The notes: generated by a model not told the origin, from the letters alone. DNA of 64,000 nt from Micromonospora echinospora (GCF_900091495.1 NZ_LT607413.1:4975001-5039000); one strand, 5' to 3'. Shown: positions 1 through 9,323, counted from the stretch's first letter. A program made the numbers and translations.

Positions 1-2013
1 GAACACGAAGCCCTCGGGGCGGCCCTCGATGCGGTGCCAGAACCTGTGGGAGTGGTGGAATCGGATGCTGGGAAAGACGTCCACCCCCGCCGGGGTCTGG
101 TCCTGGAACAGCTCCAGGAACACCACGCCACCCCCGCTCTGGGCCTCCCGCCGCAGCTGCAGGTGCTCGGAGACCGCCTGCACGGTGAGCGGGGACTGGG
201 GCGCGGTGGTGCCGATGCCGACCATGTTGCCCACCGGGTTGATTGCCAGCGGGGCGGAGCCGTGGGACTGGATCCAGGAGTACCCGGTGTCGTAGCCCAG
301 CCGCAGGTTCGGCTGGTGGGTGGGGCCGACGATGACGCTGCCCCCGTTGGCGTCGCCGTTGTCGTCCACGATGTGCAGCCGGGCCTGCGGGGTGGCGGTG
401 CCCAGCCCGGCGTTGCGGGCGGAGAAGACCAGGGGTGCCCGCTCCACCGCGGCGCTGAGCTGACCGTCCTGGAAACCGGGGAGGTTGCGGTAGGCCAGCA
501 CCACCGGGGCGTGGCCGGGGTCCGGCAGCCCCTGCACCTCCTCCAGGGTCAGCTCCAGGCATCCCCCGGGGGGCAGGGTCGTGTCCTGCTGGGGGATCAG
601 CGTCCACTGGGCCCGGTCCGCCAGCATCTCCCGGTGGACCTGCCAGACCTCGGGAACCGACCCCCCGACCCGGAGGGTGACCGTGCCGGCGGTACCGGCG
701 GTGGTCAGGGCCCAGTCCCGGGTCTCCCGGTCGCCCTGCACCTCGAAGGAGAGGACCAGCTCGGTGGGGGCGGTCCCGTCCGCCCCGGTCAGCGGCACGG
801 GAATCTCCCGGGAGACGTTGGCCACCCGGACCCGCAGGTCACAGGGGGTCCGTCCGTCGCTGAGCACCCGGTCCCCGCCGACGAACCCCAGGTGCAGAGG
901 GACGTCGGGCCGACCCCGGTGGTTGACGATCTCCAGCACCTGGTGCCGGGCCCCGGTCAGTTCGGTGGGCTCCCCGCTGTACCCCATGCGCCGGTAGCCC
1001 AGCTCCACCCGGCTGCCCCGGGTGCCCCCCACCCCGTCGGCCCGCAGCCCGGTCAGGGGCAGGTCGAGGGAGTGCCCGGCCGGCAGGGTCAGCTCCTCCG
1101 GTCCGCGCAGCCAGCCGGTGGACCCGGTCAGGGACAGCTCCCACCCCGGCACCTCCAGGGCCGGCCGGGAGTCGGTGGCCAGCACCCCCGGGCGGAAGGT
1201 CACCGCGAGGTGGTGGTTCTCGGGACCGGCGGGTCCGGGCGTCGACCAGAGGGCCAGGTCCTGGCGGGAGGAGTTGGTGACCCGCAGGGTGAGGGTCTGC
1301 CCCGCCGAGGCGTCGTCGATGTAGAGCACCGGCTGGTCGTCGACGTTGACCAGCTCGAAGGAGAGCGGGTGGGTACGGACGAAGGTGGCGAGCAGGGCCT
1401 CGTCGCCGGCCATGTCCCGCTGGATCTCGGCCACCGACCGGGGAGCGTCGTACACCCGCAGGTGGGCCGCGGCGAGGGGGAGGTGGGAGCTGACGGCGTT
1501 GGGGTCGCGGCCCAGGGTGAACCTCTCCCCGCTCGGCTGGGTGGGTCCCGGCATCGCGTCCTCGGCCACCACCACCCCGTCCAGCAGGATCCGGGCGGTG
1601 CTGTCCTGGCTGGTCACCGCCAGGTGGTGCCACCGGTCGAAAGTGAAGGTCCCCGGGGCGGTCTCCTGCCGGAAGGGCCCGTTGACCGTGGAGCCCTGGT
1701 ATCCGATCCGACCGTCGTCGTGCAGCCAGAGCACGAAGTGGCCCCACTGGCCGAAGACGACGGCCATCGAGTTCGACGGCATCGGAGGCACCCGCACCCA
1801 GGCCATGCTGGTGATCGGCCGGGTCACGCCCGAGGTGCTGACCACCGCGTCGGAGCCCCCGGCCAGGGTGAGGCAACTGCCGAACCGGTCGTCGGCGCGG
1901 ACCTGCGGGGCACCCTCGATCACCCCGGTGGCCGGGGCGGCGGGGGAGCCGGTGACCAGGGGGCCGGGGGCCAGGTCGTCGAGCTGCCAGTGCAGCAGCA
2001 GGGCGGCGCTCAT
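1..2013 (-). CDS. LamG-domain, tail-fibre-like surface protein (C-terminus beyond window)
   Basis: The frame is open from an ATG at 2013 to the window edge, giving 671 residues with no stop, so the gene is partial at its 3' end. The start overlaps the stop of the 72-aa gene as ATGA, which indicates translational coupling. Residues about 1-190 look like a LamG/concanavalin-type sandwich (segments FDRWHHLAVT and ARILLDGVVVAED). The middle is β-rich with conserved-looking Gly/Pro turns. Near residues 595-615 (bases about 174-231) lies VGIGTTAPQSPLTVQ, a motif I associate with phage tail-fibre and bacterial adhesin stalks. No signal peptide is visible. Likely role: a large binding or adhesion protein working with the two upstream genes; this is inference. 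The codon pattern is very G-rich (ggg, cgg) compared with the central genes. The coding strand is clear; the function is not. Confidence 0.75.
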   Translation of the reverse strand, partial: MSAALLLHWQLDDLAPGPLVTGSPAAPATGVIEGAPQVRADDRFGSCLTLAGGSDAVVSTSGVTRPITSMAWVRVPPMPSNSMAVVFGQWGHFVLWLHDDGRIGYQGSTVNGPFRQETAPGTFTFDRWHHLAVTSQDSTARILLDGVVVAEDAMPGPTQPSGERFTLGRDPNAVSSHLPLAAAHLRVYDAPRSVAEIQRDMAGDEALLATFVRTHPLSFELVNVDDQPVLYIDDASAGQTLTLRVTNSSRQDLALWSTPGPAGPENHHLAVTFRPGVLATDSRPALEVPGWELSLTGSTGWLRGPEELTLPAGHSLDLPLTGLRADGVGGTRGSRVELGYRRMGYSGEPTELTGARHQVLEIVNHRGRPDVPLHLGFVGGDRVLSDGRTPCDLRVRVANVSREIPVPLTGADGTAPTELVLSFEVQGDRETRDWALTTAGTAGTVTLRVGGSVPEVWQVHREMLADRAQWTLIPQQDTTLPPGGCLELTLEEVQGLPDPGHAPVVLAYRNLPGFQDGQLSAAVERAPLVFSARNAGLGTATPQARLHIVDDNGDANGGSVIVGPTHQPNLRLGYDTGYSWIQSHGSAPLAINPVGNMVGIGTTAPQSPLTVQAVSEHLQLRREAQSGGGVVFLELFQDQTPAGVDVFPSIRFHHSHRFWHRIEGRPEGFVF

Positions 2014-2228
2014 GCCGGGGAGCCCGGGACGACGGGGGCGGTGGCGGCGGCGGTGCCGGGGCCGGCCGGTCGGGCGCCGGCCGGGGTCCCCTCCGGGTGG
2101 AGCTGGGCCCCGGCCTGCTGGCCGATGGCCTCGATCAGTTCGTACACACGGACGTAGGGCATCTGACCCAGGGCCTCCAGGATCGTGTTCGTCTGGTCGA
2201 GGGTGAGGGAGAGGGTGATCGGGGGCAT
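2010..2228 (-). CDS. Small conserved-looking 72-aa protein (helical oligomerisation-type motif)
   Basis: A 72-residue protein. The ATG at 2228 is chosen because AAGGA lies about 8 nt upstream; an ATG at 2237 sits directly against that AAGGA and is less likely. Residues 5-40 form an amphipathic helical unit (LDQTNTILEALGQ then VYELIEAIGQQ). I recall this kind of motif from short proteins and C-terminal segments in phage-tail-like gene sets, but I cannot name the family with certainty. Residues 45-72 are a Pro/Ala/Gly-rich tail. Its stop overlaps the ATG of the LamG/tail-fibre-like gene, so the two are probably made in linked amounts. It may be an oligomerisation or chaperone partner of that protein; this is inference. 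Confidence 0.6.
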   Translation of the reverse strand: MPPITLSLTLDQTNTILEALGQMPYVRVYELIEAIGQQAGAQLHPEGTPAGARPAGPGTAAATAPVVPGSPA

Positions 2229-2269
2229 CGCTCGCATCCTTGGTCCGGTCACGTGACCGGGGTGGTGGC

Positions 2270-5200
2270 TCATCGGGTGGGGGCGGTCGGGGTGGGCAGC
2301 GCGAGCCAGCCCTCCCGCAGGGTCAGGTCGGTGGGGAACCCCGGGTTCGGGGCGGGAGGATCCTCGGTCTCGGTCCAGACGGCACCCGCCCGCTCCCGCC
2401 AGGTCCACCGGCGACCCGGCTCGGTGGCGGGCAGCACCAGCCCGACCCCGGCCGCGTCGGTCAGCACCGGGGCGGCGAGGAAACCGGTCTCCAGGCGGGC
2501 CAGGGCGTCGTGGTGGTGGGCGGGGTCCAGCCGTACCGAGACGGTGGGCAGGATGCCGGTGGTGGCGTGCAGGCCCCCGGCCGGCTCCAGGAGCACCGTC
2601 AGGGTCTCCTCGGGCAGACCGAACGCGAGCCGTACCGGGGGATCGGTGCCGGCGGCGGCCATGGTGGGCACGTCGTGGTACTCGGTGCCGAGGCTGCCGT
2701 CGGGTTCGTGCCGCCAGTAGCCCAGCACCCCGTCGGTGAGCCGCCCGTACGCCCCCAGCCGGACCGGGAACCGCACCAGCGGGAAGCCGTTGGTCTCCCG
2801 GCCGGTACGCCCCAGGTCCTGCCGGAACACGTTCCAGTCCTGGTGGATCGCGGGCGGGCCGAGCAGGTCCAGCCCGAGGGTCAGGCGCAGCACCGCGATC
2901 GGTCGGCCGGTGAGCCGGGACCGGACCTGGTGGCCGCCCTCCCCCTCCTCGTCCACCGCATCCAGGGCGTCGAGCAGGGAGCCGAGCAGCTCCCCGAGCC
3001 GGTCGGCCCCGTACCCCCGCAGCCGGTCGACGACGGCCCGGAGCCCGGGGTTGGTGATCTGCTCCACGGCGGGAACGCCTCCGGTGGGGGCGGCCAGCCA
3101 ACGGGCCAGCGCCGGGCGGTCCGGGTCCGGGTCGGGAAGGAGGCTGCCCAGCCACTCCCCGCCGCCGGCGTGCACCCGAAGCCCGTCGTCGAGCAGGTCG
3201 GGCAGGAGCCACCCGCAGACCGGGGAGGACTCCACCAGGCCGCTGACCGGCCGGCCCGGGTGTTCGGCGTCGAGCAGCCGCAGCCGCAGTCGGGCCGGCT
3301 GGGCTGCCCGGGGCGGCAGGGCGATCCAGCCCGGCCGGTCCGGTACCCGCAGCCGGGTGGTGGCGGCGGGCTGGTCCACCGAGAGATCGTGCCCGACCCC
3401 GAAGGAGTCCACCACCCGCAGCCGCAGCAGCCGCAGGCAGCCGGCCCGCAGCGGGTTGAAGTCGGCCAGGGGCACCGGGGCCTGCCGGTTCTGCTCCCCG
3501 ACCCGGTCCCGCACCTGCTCGGCGAGGAGCTGCCCGGAGGGGAAACCGAGAGGGTCGAGGACGGGGAGCTGGCGGGTCAGCCGGCGCATCAGCAGGGCGT
3601 CGTTGAACCCGCCCAGGCTCTGGGCCAGGTTGCTCCCCTCGTGCTCGGCCAGGTGGGCGTAGGCGGCGGCGAGGGTGCCGAGCCGGGGGTCGGCGGACTG
3701 ACCGGCACACCAGGCGAGCAGGGCCCCGGGGTCCCCGGTCATCTGCTCCGGGGTGAGGGGCCCCAGCCCGGCGGCCGTGCGTTCCTCGTTGTACCGGGCC
3801 AGGGGGCCGCCCGTGAGGTACCGCAGGATCCGGGCCGAGAGCAGCGGGCGGGTGGCGGTGGAGAGCACGGTGCTGCCGCTGTAGGTGACCGCCGCCCGTT
3901 CGGTGAGCCGGTGCCCGGGGCGGGCCGCCAGCTCGACCTCCCCGGGCGGGAGCCGGTAGTTGAGGCTGACCACCTCGGGGTCGTAGTTCCGGTCGGTGGG
4001 GTCGAGGTTGGTCCCGGGGGCGGCCGGCAGGAACTCCACCTCCCAGTGCAGCAGCAGGGGGTGCCAGGGCTGGCCGGTCCAGCGGCGCAGCGCCGGGTGG
4101 GGTTCGGTCAGCCCGGCGAGGACCGTGTCCAGCAGGTCACCGGCGGCGGCGACCCCCTCGGCTTCGGTCAGCGCCCCGGCTGCCCCGGGGGCCTCCACCA
4201 TCAGACAGGGCAGCAGGCCCTCGGGGTGCTCGTCGTCGCTTCCGTACCGGTCCGACCCGGTGGCCTCGGCGCCGGTGAGCAGCACCACCGGCTCGTTGGG
4301 CACCTGGTACGAGTCGTCGGGGAGTTGCTGGAGCCGGTAGCCGGCCCCCGCCGGCAGCTGCGCGTTGACCCGGGCCACCACCGCCTCCACCGCCTCCCGG
4401 GTCGCCGCCAGCCGGTGGGCCAGGGTGTCGCCCCGCCCGGTCGGGGGGAACTCCCCGGTCTCGGCGAGCAGGGCGTCCAGGGCCGCCATCTCCCGTTGCA
4501 GGTAGGCGGCCGCCAGGTCCGGGTCGGGGTAGTCCGTCCGGTTCTCCGGGGGCGGGTAGGCGCAGGTCAGGTACCGGTGCCAGTCGGCGAAGAGACGCTG
4601 CCGCAGCCCGGTGGCATGGGCCTGGGCCCCGTCGTGGGCGGCCTGGGTCGCGTTCAGGGCGACCAGCAGGTCACCCAGCTCGGGCGGCAGGTCGGCCAGC
4701 TCCCGGGCGGGGGCGGCCCCCACCGGAGCGGGGCGGGCGGAGCCGGCGGTGCTGGCGGGGCCGGCGGTGTTGGCGGTGTTGGCGGCGGCGACCAGGGCCG
4801 CCGGGTCGGTGCCGGGGACGGCGTCCTGGGGCCGGACCGTCCAGCGGGTTCCGGCGGCGACCGGGGTGAAGGCGGCGGTGTGCCGGGCCTCGGCGAGCCG
4901 CTCCGGCAGGTCCAGGGTGGCGGTCTCCAGGCGGTCGGCGAAGTCGATCGCCTCCAGGAGTTGCTCCATCTCGTCGGCGCTCACCCCGGGCAGCTCCGCC
5001 CCCAGATGGGCGGCGAGGGCCTCGGTGGCGCTGTCGGCGAGGTAGACCCCGGTCTCGGTGGTCCGGGTCTCGAACAGGGACAGCTCCCCCTCCGGGGCGA
5101 GGGTCAGCCGGCCGAAGCAGACCATCCGCTCCGGGGGCGCCCCCTCGGGCCCCGCCGCCCAACCCAGCTCGTCGGCCACCCGCTGGGCCCAGGTGCCGGT

Positions 5201-5908
5201 GCCCGGCCGGGCCAGGGTGGCGGTCAGCTCGTCCAGGGCGGGGGAGGAGTACCAGCCGAGCAGGTCGTACCGGGTACCGGCCGGTCGCCGGGTGCCCGAC
5301 TGGGGGTCGAAGAACCCGAAGATGCTGGCCGAGTTGGGGTAGAAGGCGGCGAAGGTGGGCTCCCCGTACCCGAGGGCGGTCAGCCGGGCCACCCGGTCGG
5401 TCTCCGGCCCCGGCCAGGCCCCCAGGGGCAGGACCCGCCCGAGCCGGCGCCAGGGCCGACCCGAGGGGCCCGGGGGGTCGGCGGGGGAGAGGGGGTAGGC
5501 CACCGAGGCGGACGAATCGTCGGTGAGGGCGTCGCTCTCCACCACCCACCGGGCCTGCCGGCCGTCAGGGTCGGTGCGGGTGACCAGCCACCGGTCGGGC
5601 ACCCGGGGTGGCTGCGCCGCCGCCTCCCGCCCCCGGCCGAGGACGCCCTCCTGCGGGCGGTGGACCAGGCGGGTCAGTGCGTCCGGCAGGGCCCAGTGCA
5701 GGTGGATGCCGGCCTGGAGGGTGAGCTCCTCCTCGAAGGGGGCGGGGAGGATCCCATCGCTGAGGAAGGGCTGGTCGGGGTGGACGTCCCGCCCGGTGAC
5801 CGGGTCACGGTACGGCAGTCGGGTGAAGTCGGCGACCGGGCCGGCGACGGTCCGCTGGGCCGGGAGCCACAGTGCGTCGATTCGGACGGGTACGGCGAGC
5901 AGACGCAT
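2270..5908 (-). CDS. 1212-aa protein of unknown function
   Basis: I do not recognise a named family. The 1212-aa product starts at an ATG with a GAGAGAG purine run 8-14 nt upstream. It has no signal peptide or membrane segment. Visible features are an N-terminal segment HLHWALPDALT (about residues 69-79), a long middle region with an Ala/Thr-rich low-complexity stretch near residues 385-415, and a C-terminal region with ETNGFPLVRFPVRLGAYGR and VLLEPAGGLHATTGILPTV. I recall similar C-terminal wording in other very large bacterial unknown proteins, but cannot cite a family. The product is rich in Trp, Asp and Pro turns, which suggests many β-sheet domains. It is the first gene of a minus-strand cluster with the 72-aa and LamG/tail-fibre-like genes, 41 nt before the 72-aa start. 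The size and neighbours suggest a structural or toxin-like assembly; unproven. Confidence 0.75.
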   Translation of the reverse strand: MRLLAVPVRIDALWLPAQRTVAGPVADFTRLPYRDPVTGRDVHPDQPFLSDGILPAPFEEELTLQAGIHLHWALPDALTRLVHRPQEGVLGRGREAAAQPPRVPDRWLVTRTDPDGRQARWVVESDALTDDSSASVAYPLSPADPPGPSGRPWRRLGRVLPLGAWPGPETDRVARLTALGYGEPTFAAFYPNSASIFGFFDPQSGTRRPAGTRYDLLGWYSSPALDELTATLARPGTGTWAQRVADELGWAAGPEGAPPERMVCFGRLTLAPEGELSLFETRTTETGVYLADSATEALAAHLGAELPGVSADEMEQLLEAIDFADRLETATLDLPERLAEARHTAAFTPVAAGTRWTVRPQDAVPGTDPAALVAAANTANTAGPASTAGSARPAPVGAAPARELADLPPELGDLLVALNATQAAHDGAQAHATGLRQRLFADWHRYLTCAYPPPENRTDYPDPDLAAAYLQREMAALDALLAETGEFPPTGRGDTLAHRLAATREAVEAVVARVNAQLPAGAGYRLQQLPDDSYQVPNEPVVLLTGAEATGSDRYGSDDEHPEGLLPCLMVEAPGAAGALTEAEGVAAAGDLLDTVLAGLTEPHPALRRWTGQPWHPLLLHWEVEFLPAAPGTNLDPTDRNYDPEVVSLNYRLPPGEVELAARPGHRLTERAAVTYSGSTVLSTATRPLLSARILRYLTGGPLARYNEERTAAGLGPLTPEQMTGDPGALLAWCAGQSADPRLGTLAAAYAHLAEHEGSNLAQSLGGFNDALLMRRLTRQLPVLDPLGFPSGQLLAEQVRDRVGEQNRQAPVPLADFNPLRAGCLRLLRLRVVDSFGVGHDLSVDQPAATTRLRVPDRPGWIALPPRAAQPARLRLRLLDAEHPGRPVSGLVESSPVCGWLLPDLLDDGLRVHAGGGEWLGSLLPDPDPDRPALARWLAAPTGGVPAVEQITNPGLRAVVDRLRGYGADRLGELLGSLLDALDAVDEEGEGGHQVRSRLTGRPIAVLRLTLGLDLLGPPAIHQDWNVFRQDLGRTGRETNGFPLVRFPVRLGAYGRLTDGVLGYWRHEPDGSLGTEYHDVPTMAAAGTDPPVRLAFGLPEETLTVLLEPAGGLHATTGILPTVSVRLDPAHHHDALARLETGFLAAPVLTDAAGVGLVLPATEPGRRWTWRERAGAVWTETEDPPAPNPGFPTDLTLREGWLALPTPTAPTR

Positions 5909-6283
5909 GGCGGCTCTCTCTGGGGTGGACGGTCAGCGCGGCTCACCCTACAAACCGGACCGGATCTTGAGCCTCCACAAAGTCGACAGTGGACCTGCAC
6001 GGTGCGCCGTAGCGCCGACGGCCCCCGATGGTGTAGGACCGACTTCGGCGATCTGTTCAGATATCGGCAATGGTGATTGCAATCTCCGCGTAGGTCCGGT
6101 CTGCTCCGGTTACCTTGCCGCAGGTCAGGGGAACCAGACACCGCAGGTCTCCCGCGCCTCGGATCCATCCCGGGGGAAGCCGCCGGTCGGCTACGGGCTC
6201 CATGGGCCGCGCGCCGTCCGGCTCGGCGGGTTTCGGTGCGGCGGCGGCGTGGGTACCGGGCCCCCACCACCCTGGAGGCTCCG
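5909..6283. promoter_or_regulatory. Divergent intergenic region between the 1212-aa gene and the Nramp-like gene
   Basis: About 375 bases with no convincing gene. Bases about 6046-6090 are clearly less GC-rich than the surroundings, with a small palindrome attgcaat, and are the best place for promoters of the two divergent genes. The stretch 6100-6270 would be a long GC-rich leader for the transporter. I compared it by eye with ydaO (c-di-AMP), M-box, Mn (yybP-ykoY) and cobalamin riboswitch signatures and could not support any of them. Confidence 0.4.
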
Positions 6284-7711
6284 ATGACGCAGACCGCCGC
6301 CGACCGCTTCCCGACCCGACACGTGCCCGGACCCACCGTCCGGGACCTGCCCCCACCGCCCCGGTCGACCTGGAAGGTCATCGGCCCGGGGGTGATCGCC
6401 GCCGGGGTCGGCCTCGCGTCGGGTGAGTTCATCCTCTACCCGTACATCGCCTCGCAGGTGGGGTTGGTGTTCCTCTGGGCCGCCGCCGTCGGGCTGGTCA
6501 CCCAGTGGTTCCTGAACATGGAGATCGAGCGGTACACGCTGGCGACCGGGGAGACCGCGCTGACCGGGTTCTCCCGGTTCTGGCGGCACTGGGGCCTGGT
6601 CTTCGCGGTCATGACGTACTTCGCCAACCTCTGGCCCGGCTGGGCGTCGAGTTCGGCCACCATGGTCACGTACCTCTTCGGTGGCGGGAACGTCACCTGG
6701 ATCGCCGTCGGCATGCTGCTCGCCATCGGGCTGACCCTGACCCTGGCCCCGGTGGTCTACACCGCGCTCGAGCGGGTGGAGTTCCTGAAGGTCGGCCTGG
6801 TCGTGTTCTTCGTGGTGGTGGCGGTGTTCTTCGCCATCTCCGCCGACGCCTGGGGCGAGTTGCCCCGTACGGTCACCGCGCCGGACTTCCCGGTCGAGCT
6901 GGGGTTCGCGTTGATGCTCTCCGCGCTGGTCTTCGCCGGGGCCGGCGGTGGCCAGAACCTGGTGCAGAGCAACTGGATCAGGGAAAAGGGCTTCGGCATG
7001 GGCGCGTACGTCCCCCGCCTGGTCAGCCCGGTCACCGGCCGCAAGGAGGCGGCGCCGGACGTGGCAGGTTTCGTGTTCGAACCGACCGAGGAAAACCTGC
7101 GCCGGTGGCGCCGGTGGTGGCGGCTGGCCAACCGGGAGCAACTGGTCACCTTCGTGCTGATCTCCTTCGTCACCATCACGTTGATGTCGATGCTGGCCTA
7201 CTCCACCGTGTACGGAGAGCCGGGGCTGGCCAACAGCGTGGACTTCCTGGCGGTGGAGGGGCAACGGCTCCAGGAACTGGTTGGCGGCTGGTTCGGCATC
7301 CTGTTCTGGCTGATCGGGGCGTTCTCGCTGTTCGCCGCCGCGATGGGCATCGTGGACTACACCAGCCGGCTCGCCGCCGACGTGCTCGCCACCTCGTACC
7401 TGCGCCGGGCCTCGGAGAGCCGGATCTACTTCTTCCTGGTCTGGGGCCTGGTCGGGCTGGGCTGCGCGATCCTGCTCGCTGGCTTCGCCCAGCCGCTGCT
7501 GCTGCTGGTCATCTCGGCCTGCGTCGGCGGGCTGATGATGTTCATCTACGCCATCCTGCTGCTGGTGGTCAACCGTAAGGTGCTGCCGGAGCAGATCCGC
7601 CCGCGTGGCTACCGGGTGGCGGCCCTGGTGTGGGCGGTGGCGCTGTTCGGGGTGTTCTCCGTCCTTACCATCTGGCAGCATGGCGGAAAGCTGATCGACT
7701 GGCTGAGCTGA
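6284..7711 (+). CDS. Nramp-family transporter lacking the canonical metal-site motifs
   Basis: A 475-aa integral membrane protein with about 11-12 hydrophobic segments. The ATG at 6284 has GGAGG 5 nt upstream; longer upstream in-frame ORF is ignored for that reason. The fold resembles Nramp (SLC11) metal-ion transporters. Established Nramp proteins carry DPGN in helix 1 and an MPH motif in helix 6. Here the helix-1 position reads ASGE (residues 45-48, within GVGLASGEF) and the helix-6 region reads AGAGGGQN (about 218-225). Both metal-binding signatures are therefore replaced, so the cargo may not be Mn/Fe, or may not be a metal ion. A charged loop (about 255-285, VTGRKEAAPD to RRWRRWWR) lies between helices 6 and 7. 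A short hairpin follows the stop. The family assignment is good; the substrate is unknown. Confidence 0.8.
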   Translation: MTQTAADRFPTRHVPGPTVRDLPPPPRSTWKVIGPGVIAAGVGLASGEFILYPYIASQVGLVFLWAAAVGLVTQWFLNMEIERYTLATGETALTGFSRFWRHWGLVFAVMTYFANLWPGWASSSATMVTYLFGGGNVTWIAVGMLLAIGLTLTLAPVVYTALERVEFLKVGLVVFFVVVAVFFAISADAWGELPRTVTAPDFPVELGFALMLSALVFAGAGGGQNLVQSNWIREKGFGMGAYVPRLVSPVTGRKEAAPDVAGFVFEPTEENLRRWRRWWRLANREQLVTFVLISFVTITLMSMLAYSTVYGEPGLANSVDFLAVEGQRLQELVGGWFGILFWLIGAFSLFAAAMGIVDYTSRLAADVLATSYLRRASESRIYFFLVWGLVGLGCAILLAGFAQPLLLLVISACVGGLMMFIYAILLLVVNRKVLPEQIRPRGYRVAALVWAVALFGVFSVLTIWQHGGKLIDWLS

Positions 7712-7718
7712 GCCGCGT

Positions 7719-7733
7719 CCCACTCCGAGTGGG
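7719..7733 (+). terminator. Short hairpin after the Nramp-like gene
   Basis: CCCACT-CCG-AGTGGG forms a perfect 6-bp stem with a 3-base loop starting 8 nt after the stop. There is no T-tract, as is usual in actinomycetes. It is short, so only a weak terminator call. Confidence 0.4.
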
Positions 7734-8075
7734 CGCCGTCGCCCCGCCCAGGGCCCGGCGTCCACCGTACGGGTGATCACTTTCCGGGTCCGGGTGACGG
7801 CGCGGAGACGAGCACCGTCCGATTCGGAGCGACAAACAGGACACCCGGCGAGAGTCGTCCGGCCGAGGGGTGGGCACCCGCTCCAGCCACGCTGCGTAAC
7901 AGGTTTGTCGCGTCGACCCACCCTGCATCTGACTCGAAAAATTTCCGGCTCTCTATTGCCTCCCTCCGTTTGCGCAGGTCAAGATCCCCTTAAGCAAAAG
8001 GTGGTCCGCTTCCCGGGCGTCACCGGCGCTCTTCTGCGCCCAGCTCGCGGTCGGCGGATCCACGAGAGGAGTAAC
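7734..8075. promoter_or_regulatory. Upstream region of the secreted carboxypeptidase gene
   Basis: About 340 bases without a supported gene. The section 7925-8000 is locally AT-richer (runs such as gaaaaattt and ccttaagcaaaag) and probably holds the promoter. I could not pick out a confident -35/-10 pair. The ribosome binding site GAGAGGAG is at 8064-8071. Confidence 0.35.
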
Positions 8076-9323
8076 GTGCAGCCACACACAACGTCAACGA
8101 TCCTCCGCTCCCGCAGGGCCATGGCCGCCGCCGTCACGGCTGCGCTCGCCGGCTCGATCCTGACCGCTCCGGGCGTCTCCGCCGCCGCTCCCGAGGGTCC
8201 GGGGGAGGGCAGCTGCAAGGTTGCCGAGGACCCGTCCTGGTCGGGCTGGAGCAACCACGAGCAGGTCGGCGAGCGGCTGGCGCAGATCGAGCGCACCAGC
8301 GGCGGCCGGGTGGACGTCGAGGTGGTCGGGCGCTCGTCGGAGGGCCGGGAGCTGTATGCCGCCCGGGTCGGCACCGGTGACAAGGTGCTGCTGGTCACCA
8401 GCGCGATCCACGGTAACGAGCGGACCGGCACCGAGGCGCTGCTCAACATCCTCAAGCACCTGGGCAGCGCCGGTGACGCGCAGACGCGGCAGATCCTCAA
8501 CGAGGTCACCTTCGTCGCCATGCCGATGACCAACCCCGACGGCGGCGAGCTCAACCGGCGGATCAACGTGCAGTCCTGGGGCGACACGGTCGCGGAGTTC
8601 CCGCAGCTGGCCGACGCCCCGACCGCCTGGTACCACCGGCCCAACGGCGACGGCATCAACCTGCCCGGCTTCGACCTGAACCGGGACTTCAACCCGGACC
8701 TCGACTACGTGCCGAGCGCCGCCGACCTGCCGGGTCGCCAGACCGACGCCGGCTTCTTCCTCGCCCCCGAGTCGCGGGCCGTCCGGGACGTCTACGTCGA
8801 CCTGCGGGACGAGAAGGGCGCCGTCGACGCGTACATCGACCTGCACCACATGGGACCGTGCAGCCGGGTCACCGGCGGTGAGCAGGACGGCAAGCTGATC
8901 TCCGTCTCGCTCGACTACCCGCCGCTGGGTGTGCAGGACGGCGCCGCGTACAAGGCGAAGTGGCCGGCGCTGGACCAGGACAAGTCCCGCCGCTACGCCC
9001 TCACCGTCGCCAACGGCATGATCGAGAAGTACGGCAACCAGTCGAAGCTCGCGGCCATCGGCCGGTACCTCCACCCGGACGAGCGGGAGTACGCGGGCCA
9101 GGGCCGCTCGGCGTTCGCCCTCAACGGCACCGGCACGGTGCTGTTCGAGGTGCGCGGCCAGCAGGACGACCTGGGCCAGAAGCAGCAGGGCATGTTCGTG
9201 CAGAGCGTGCAGACCGGCATTCAGTCGCTGATCGACGGCCTGGCCGACGGCACCGTCGACCAGGTCGAGGGGGACGACTTCTTCGAGCTGCCCGACTACG
9301 GCTGGGACACCACGAACGACTGA
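8076..9323 (+). CDS. Secreted M14-family zinc carboxypeptidase
   Basis: A 415-aa protein. The GTG start at 8076 is chosen because GAGAGGAG ends 4 nt upstream. Residues 1-38 are a Sec-type signal peptide (basic start, hydrophobic core, Ala-rich cleavage region near VSAAAP). Residues about 55-400 match the peptidase M14 fold. H112 and E115 in HGNERTG are the first two zinc ligands, the segment DLHHMG (H257 or H258) supplies the third, and E358 in FEVRGQ fits the catalytic base. NPDGGELNRR and GFDLNRDFN fit the substrate-binding Arg/Asn region. The enzyme should remove C-terminal residues from peptides outside the cell. It appears to be a single-gene unit, with a strong hairpin 17 nt after its stop. 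Confidence 0.92.
   Translation: MQPHTTSTILRSRRAMAAAVTAALAGSILTAPGVSAAAPEGPGEGSCKVAEDPSWSGWSNHEQVGERLAQIERTSGGRVDVEVVGRSSEGRELYAARVGTGDKVLLVTSAIHGNERTGTEALLNILKHLGSAGDAQTRQILNEVTFVAMPMTNPDGGELNRRINVQSWGDTVAEFPQLADAPTAWYHRPNGDGINLPGFDLNRDFNPDLDYVPSAADLPGRQTDAGFFLAPESRAVRDVYVDLRDEKGAVDAYIDLHHMGPCSRVTGGEQDGKLISVSLDYPPLGVQDGAAYKAKWPALDQDKSRRYALTVANGMIEKYGNQSKLAAIGRYLHPDEREYAGQGRSAFALNGTGTVLFEVRGQQDDLGQKQQGMFVQSVQTGIQSLIDGLADGTVDQVEGDDFFELPDYGWDTTND

Noticed and set aside
34..2157. Long plus-strand ORF of 707 aa
   Set aside because: Shadow of the minus-strand LamG gene: Pro/Gly/Arg-rich, no ribosome site, no domain content.
2240..6076. Plus-strand ORF of 1278 aa
   Set aside because: Low-complexity antisense frame of the 1212-aa gene, caused by strong third-position GC bias.
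6100..6280. Possible riboswitch before the Nramp-like gene
   Set aside because: Compared by eye with ydaO, M-box, yybP-ykoY and cobalamin signatures; no conserved core could be matched.
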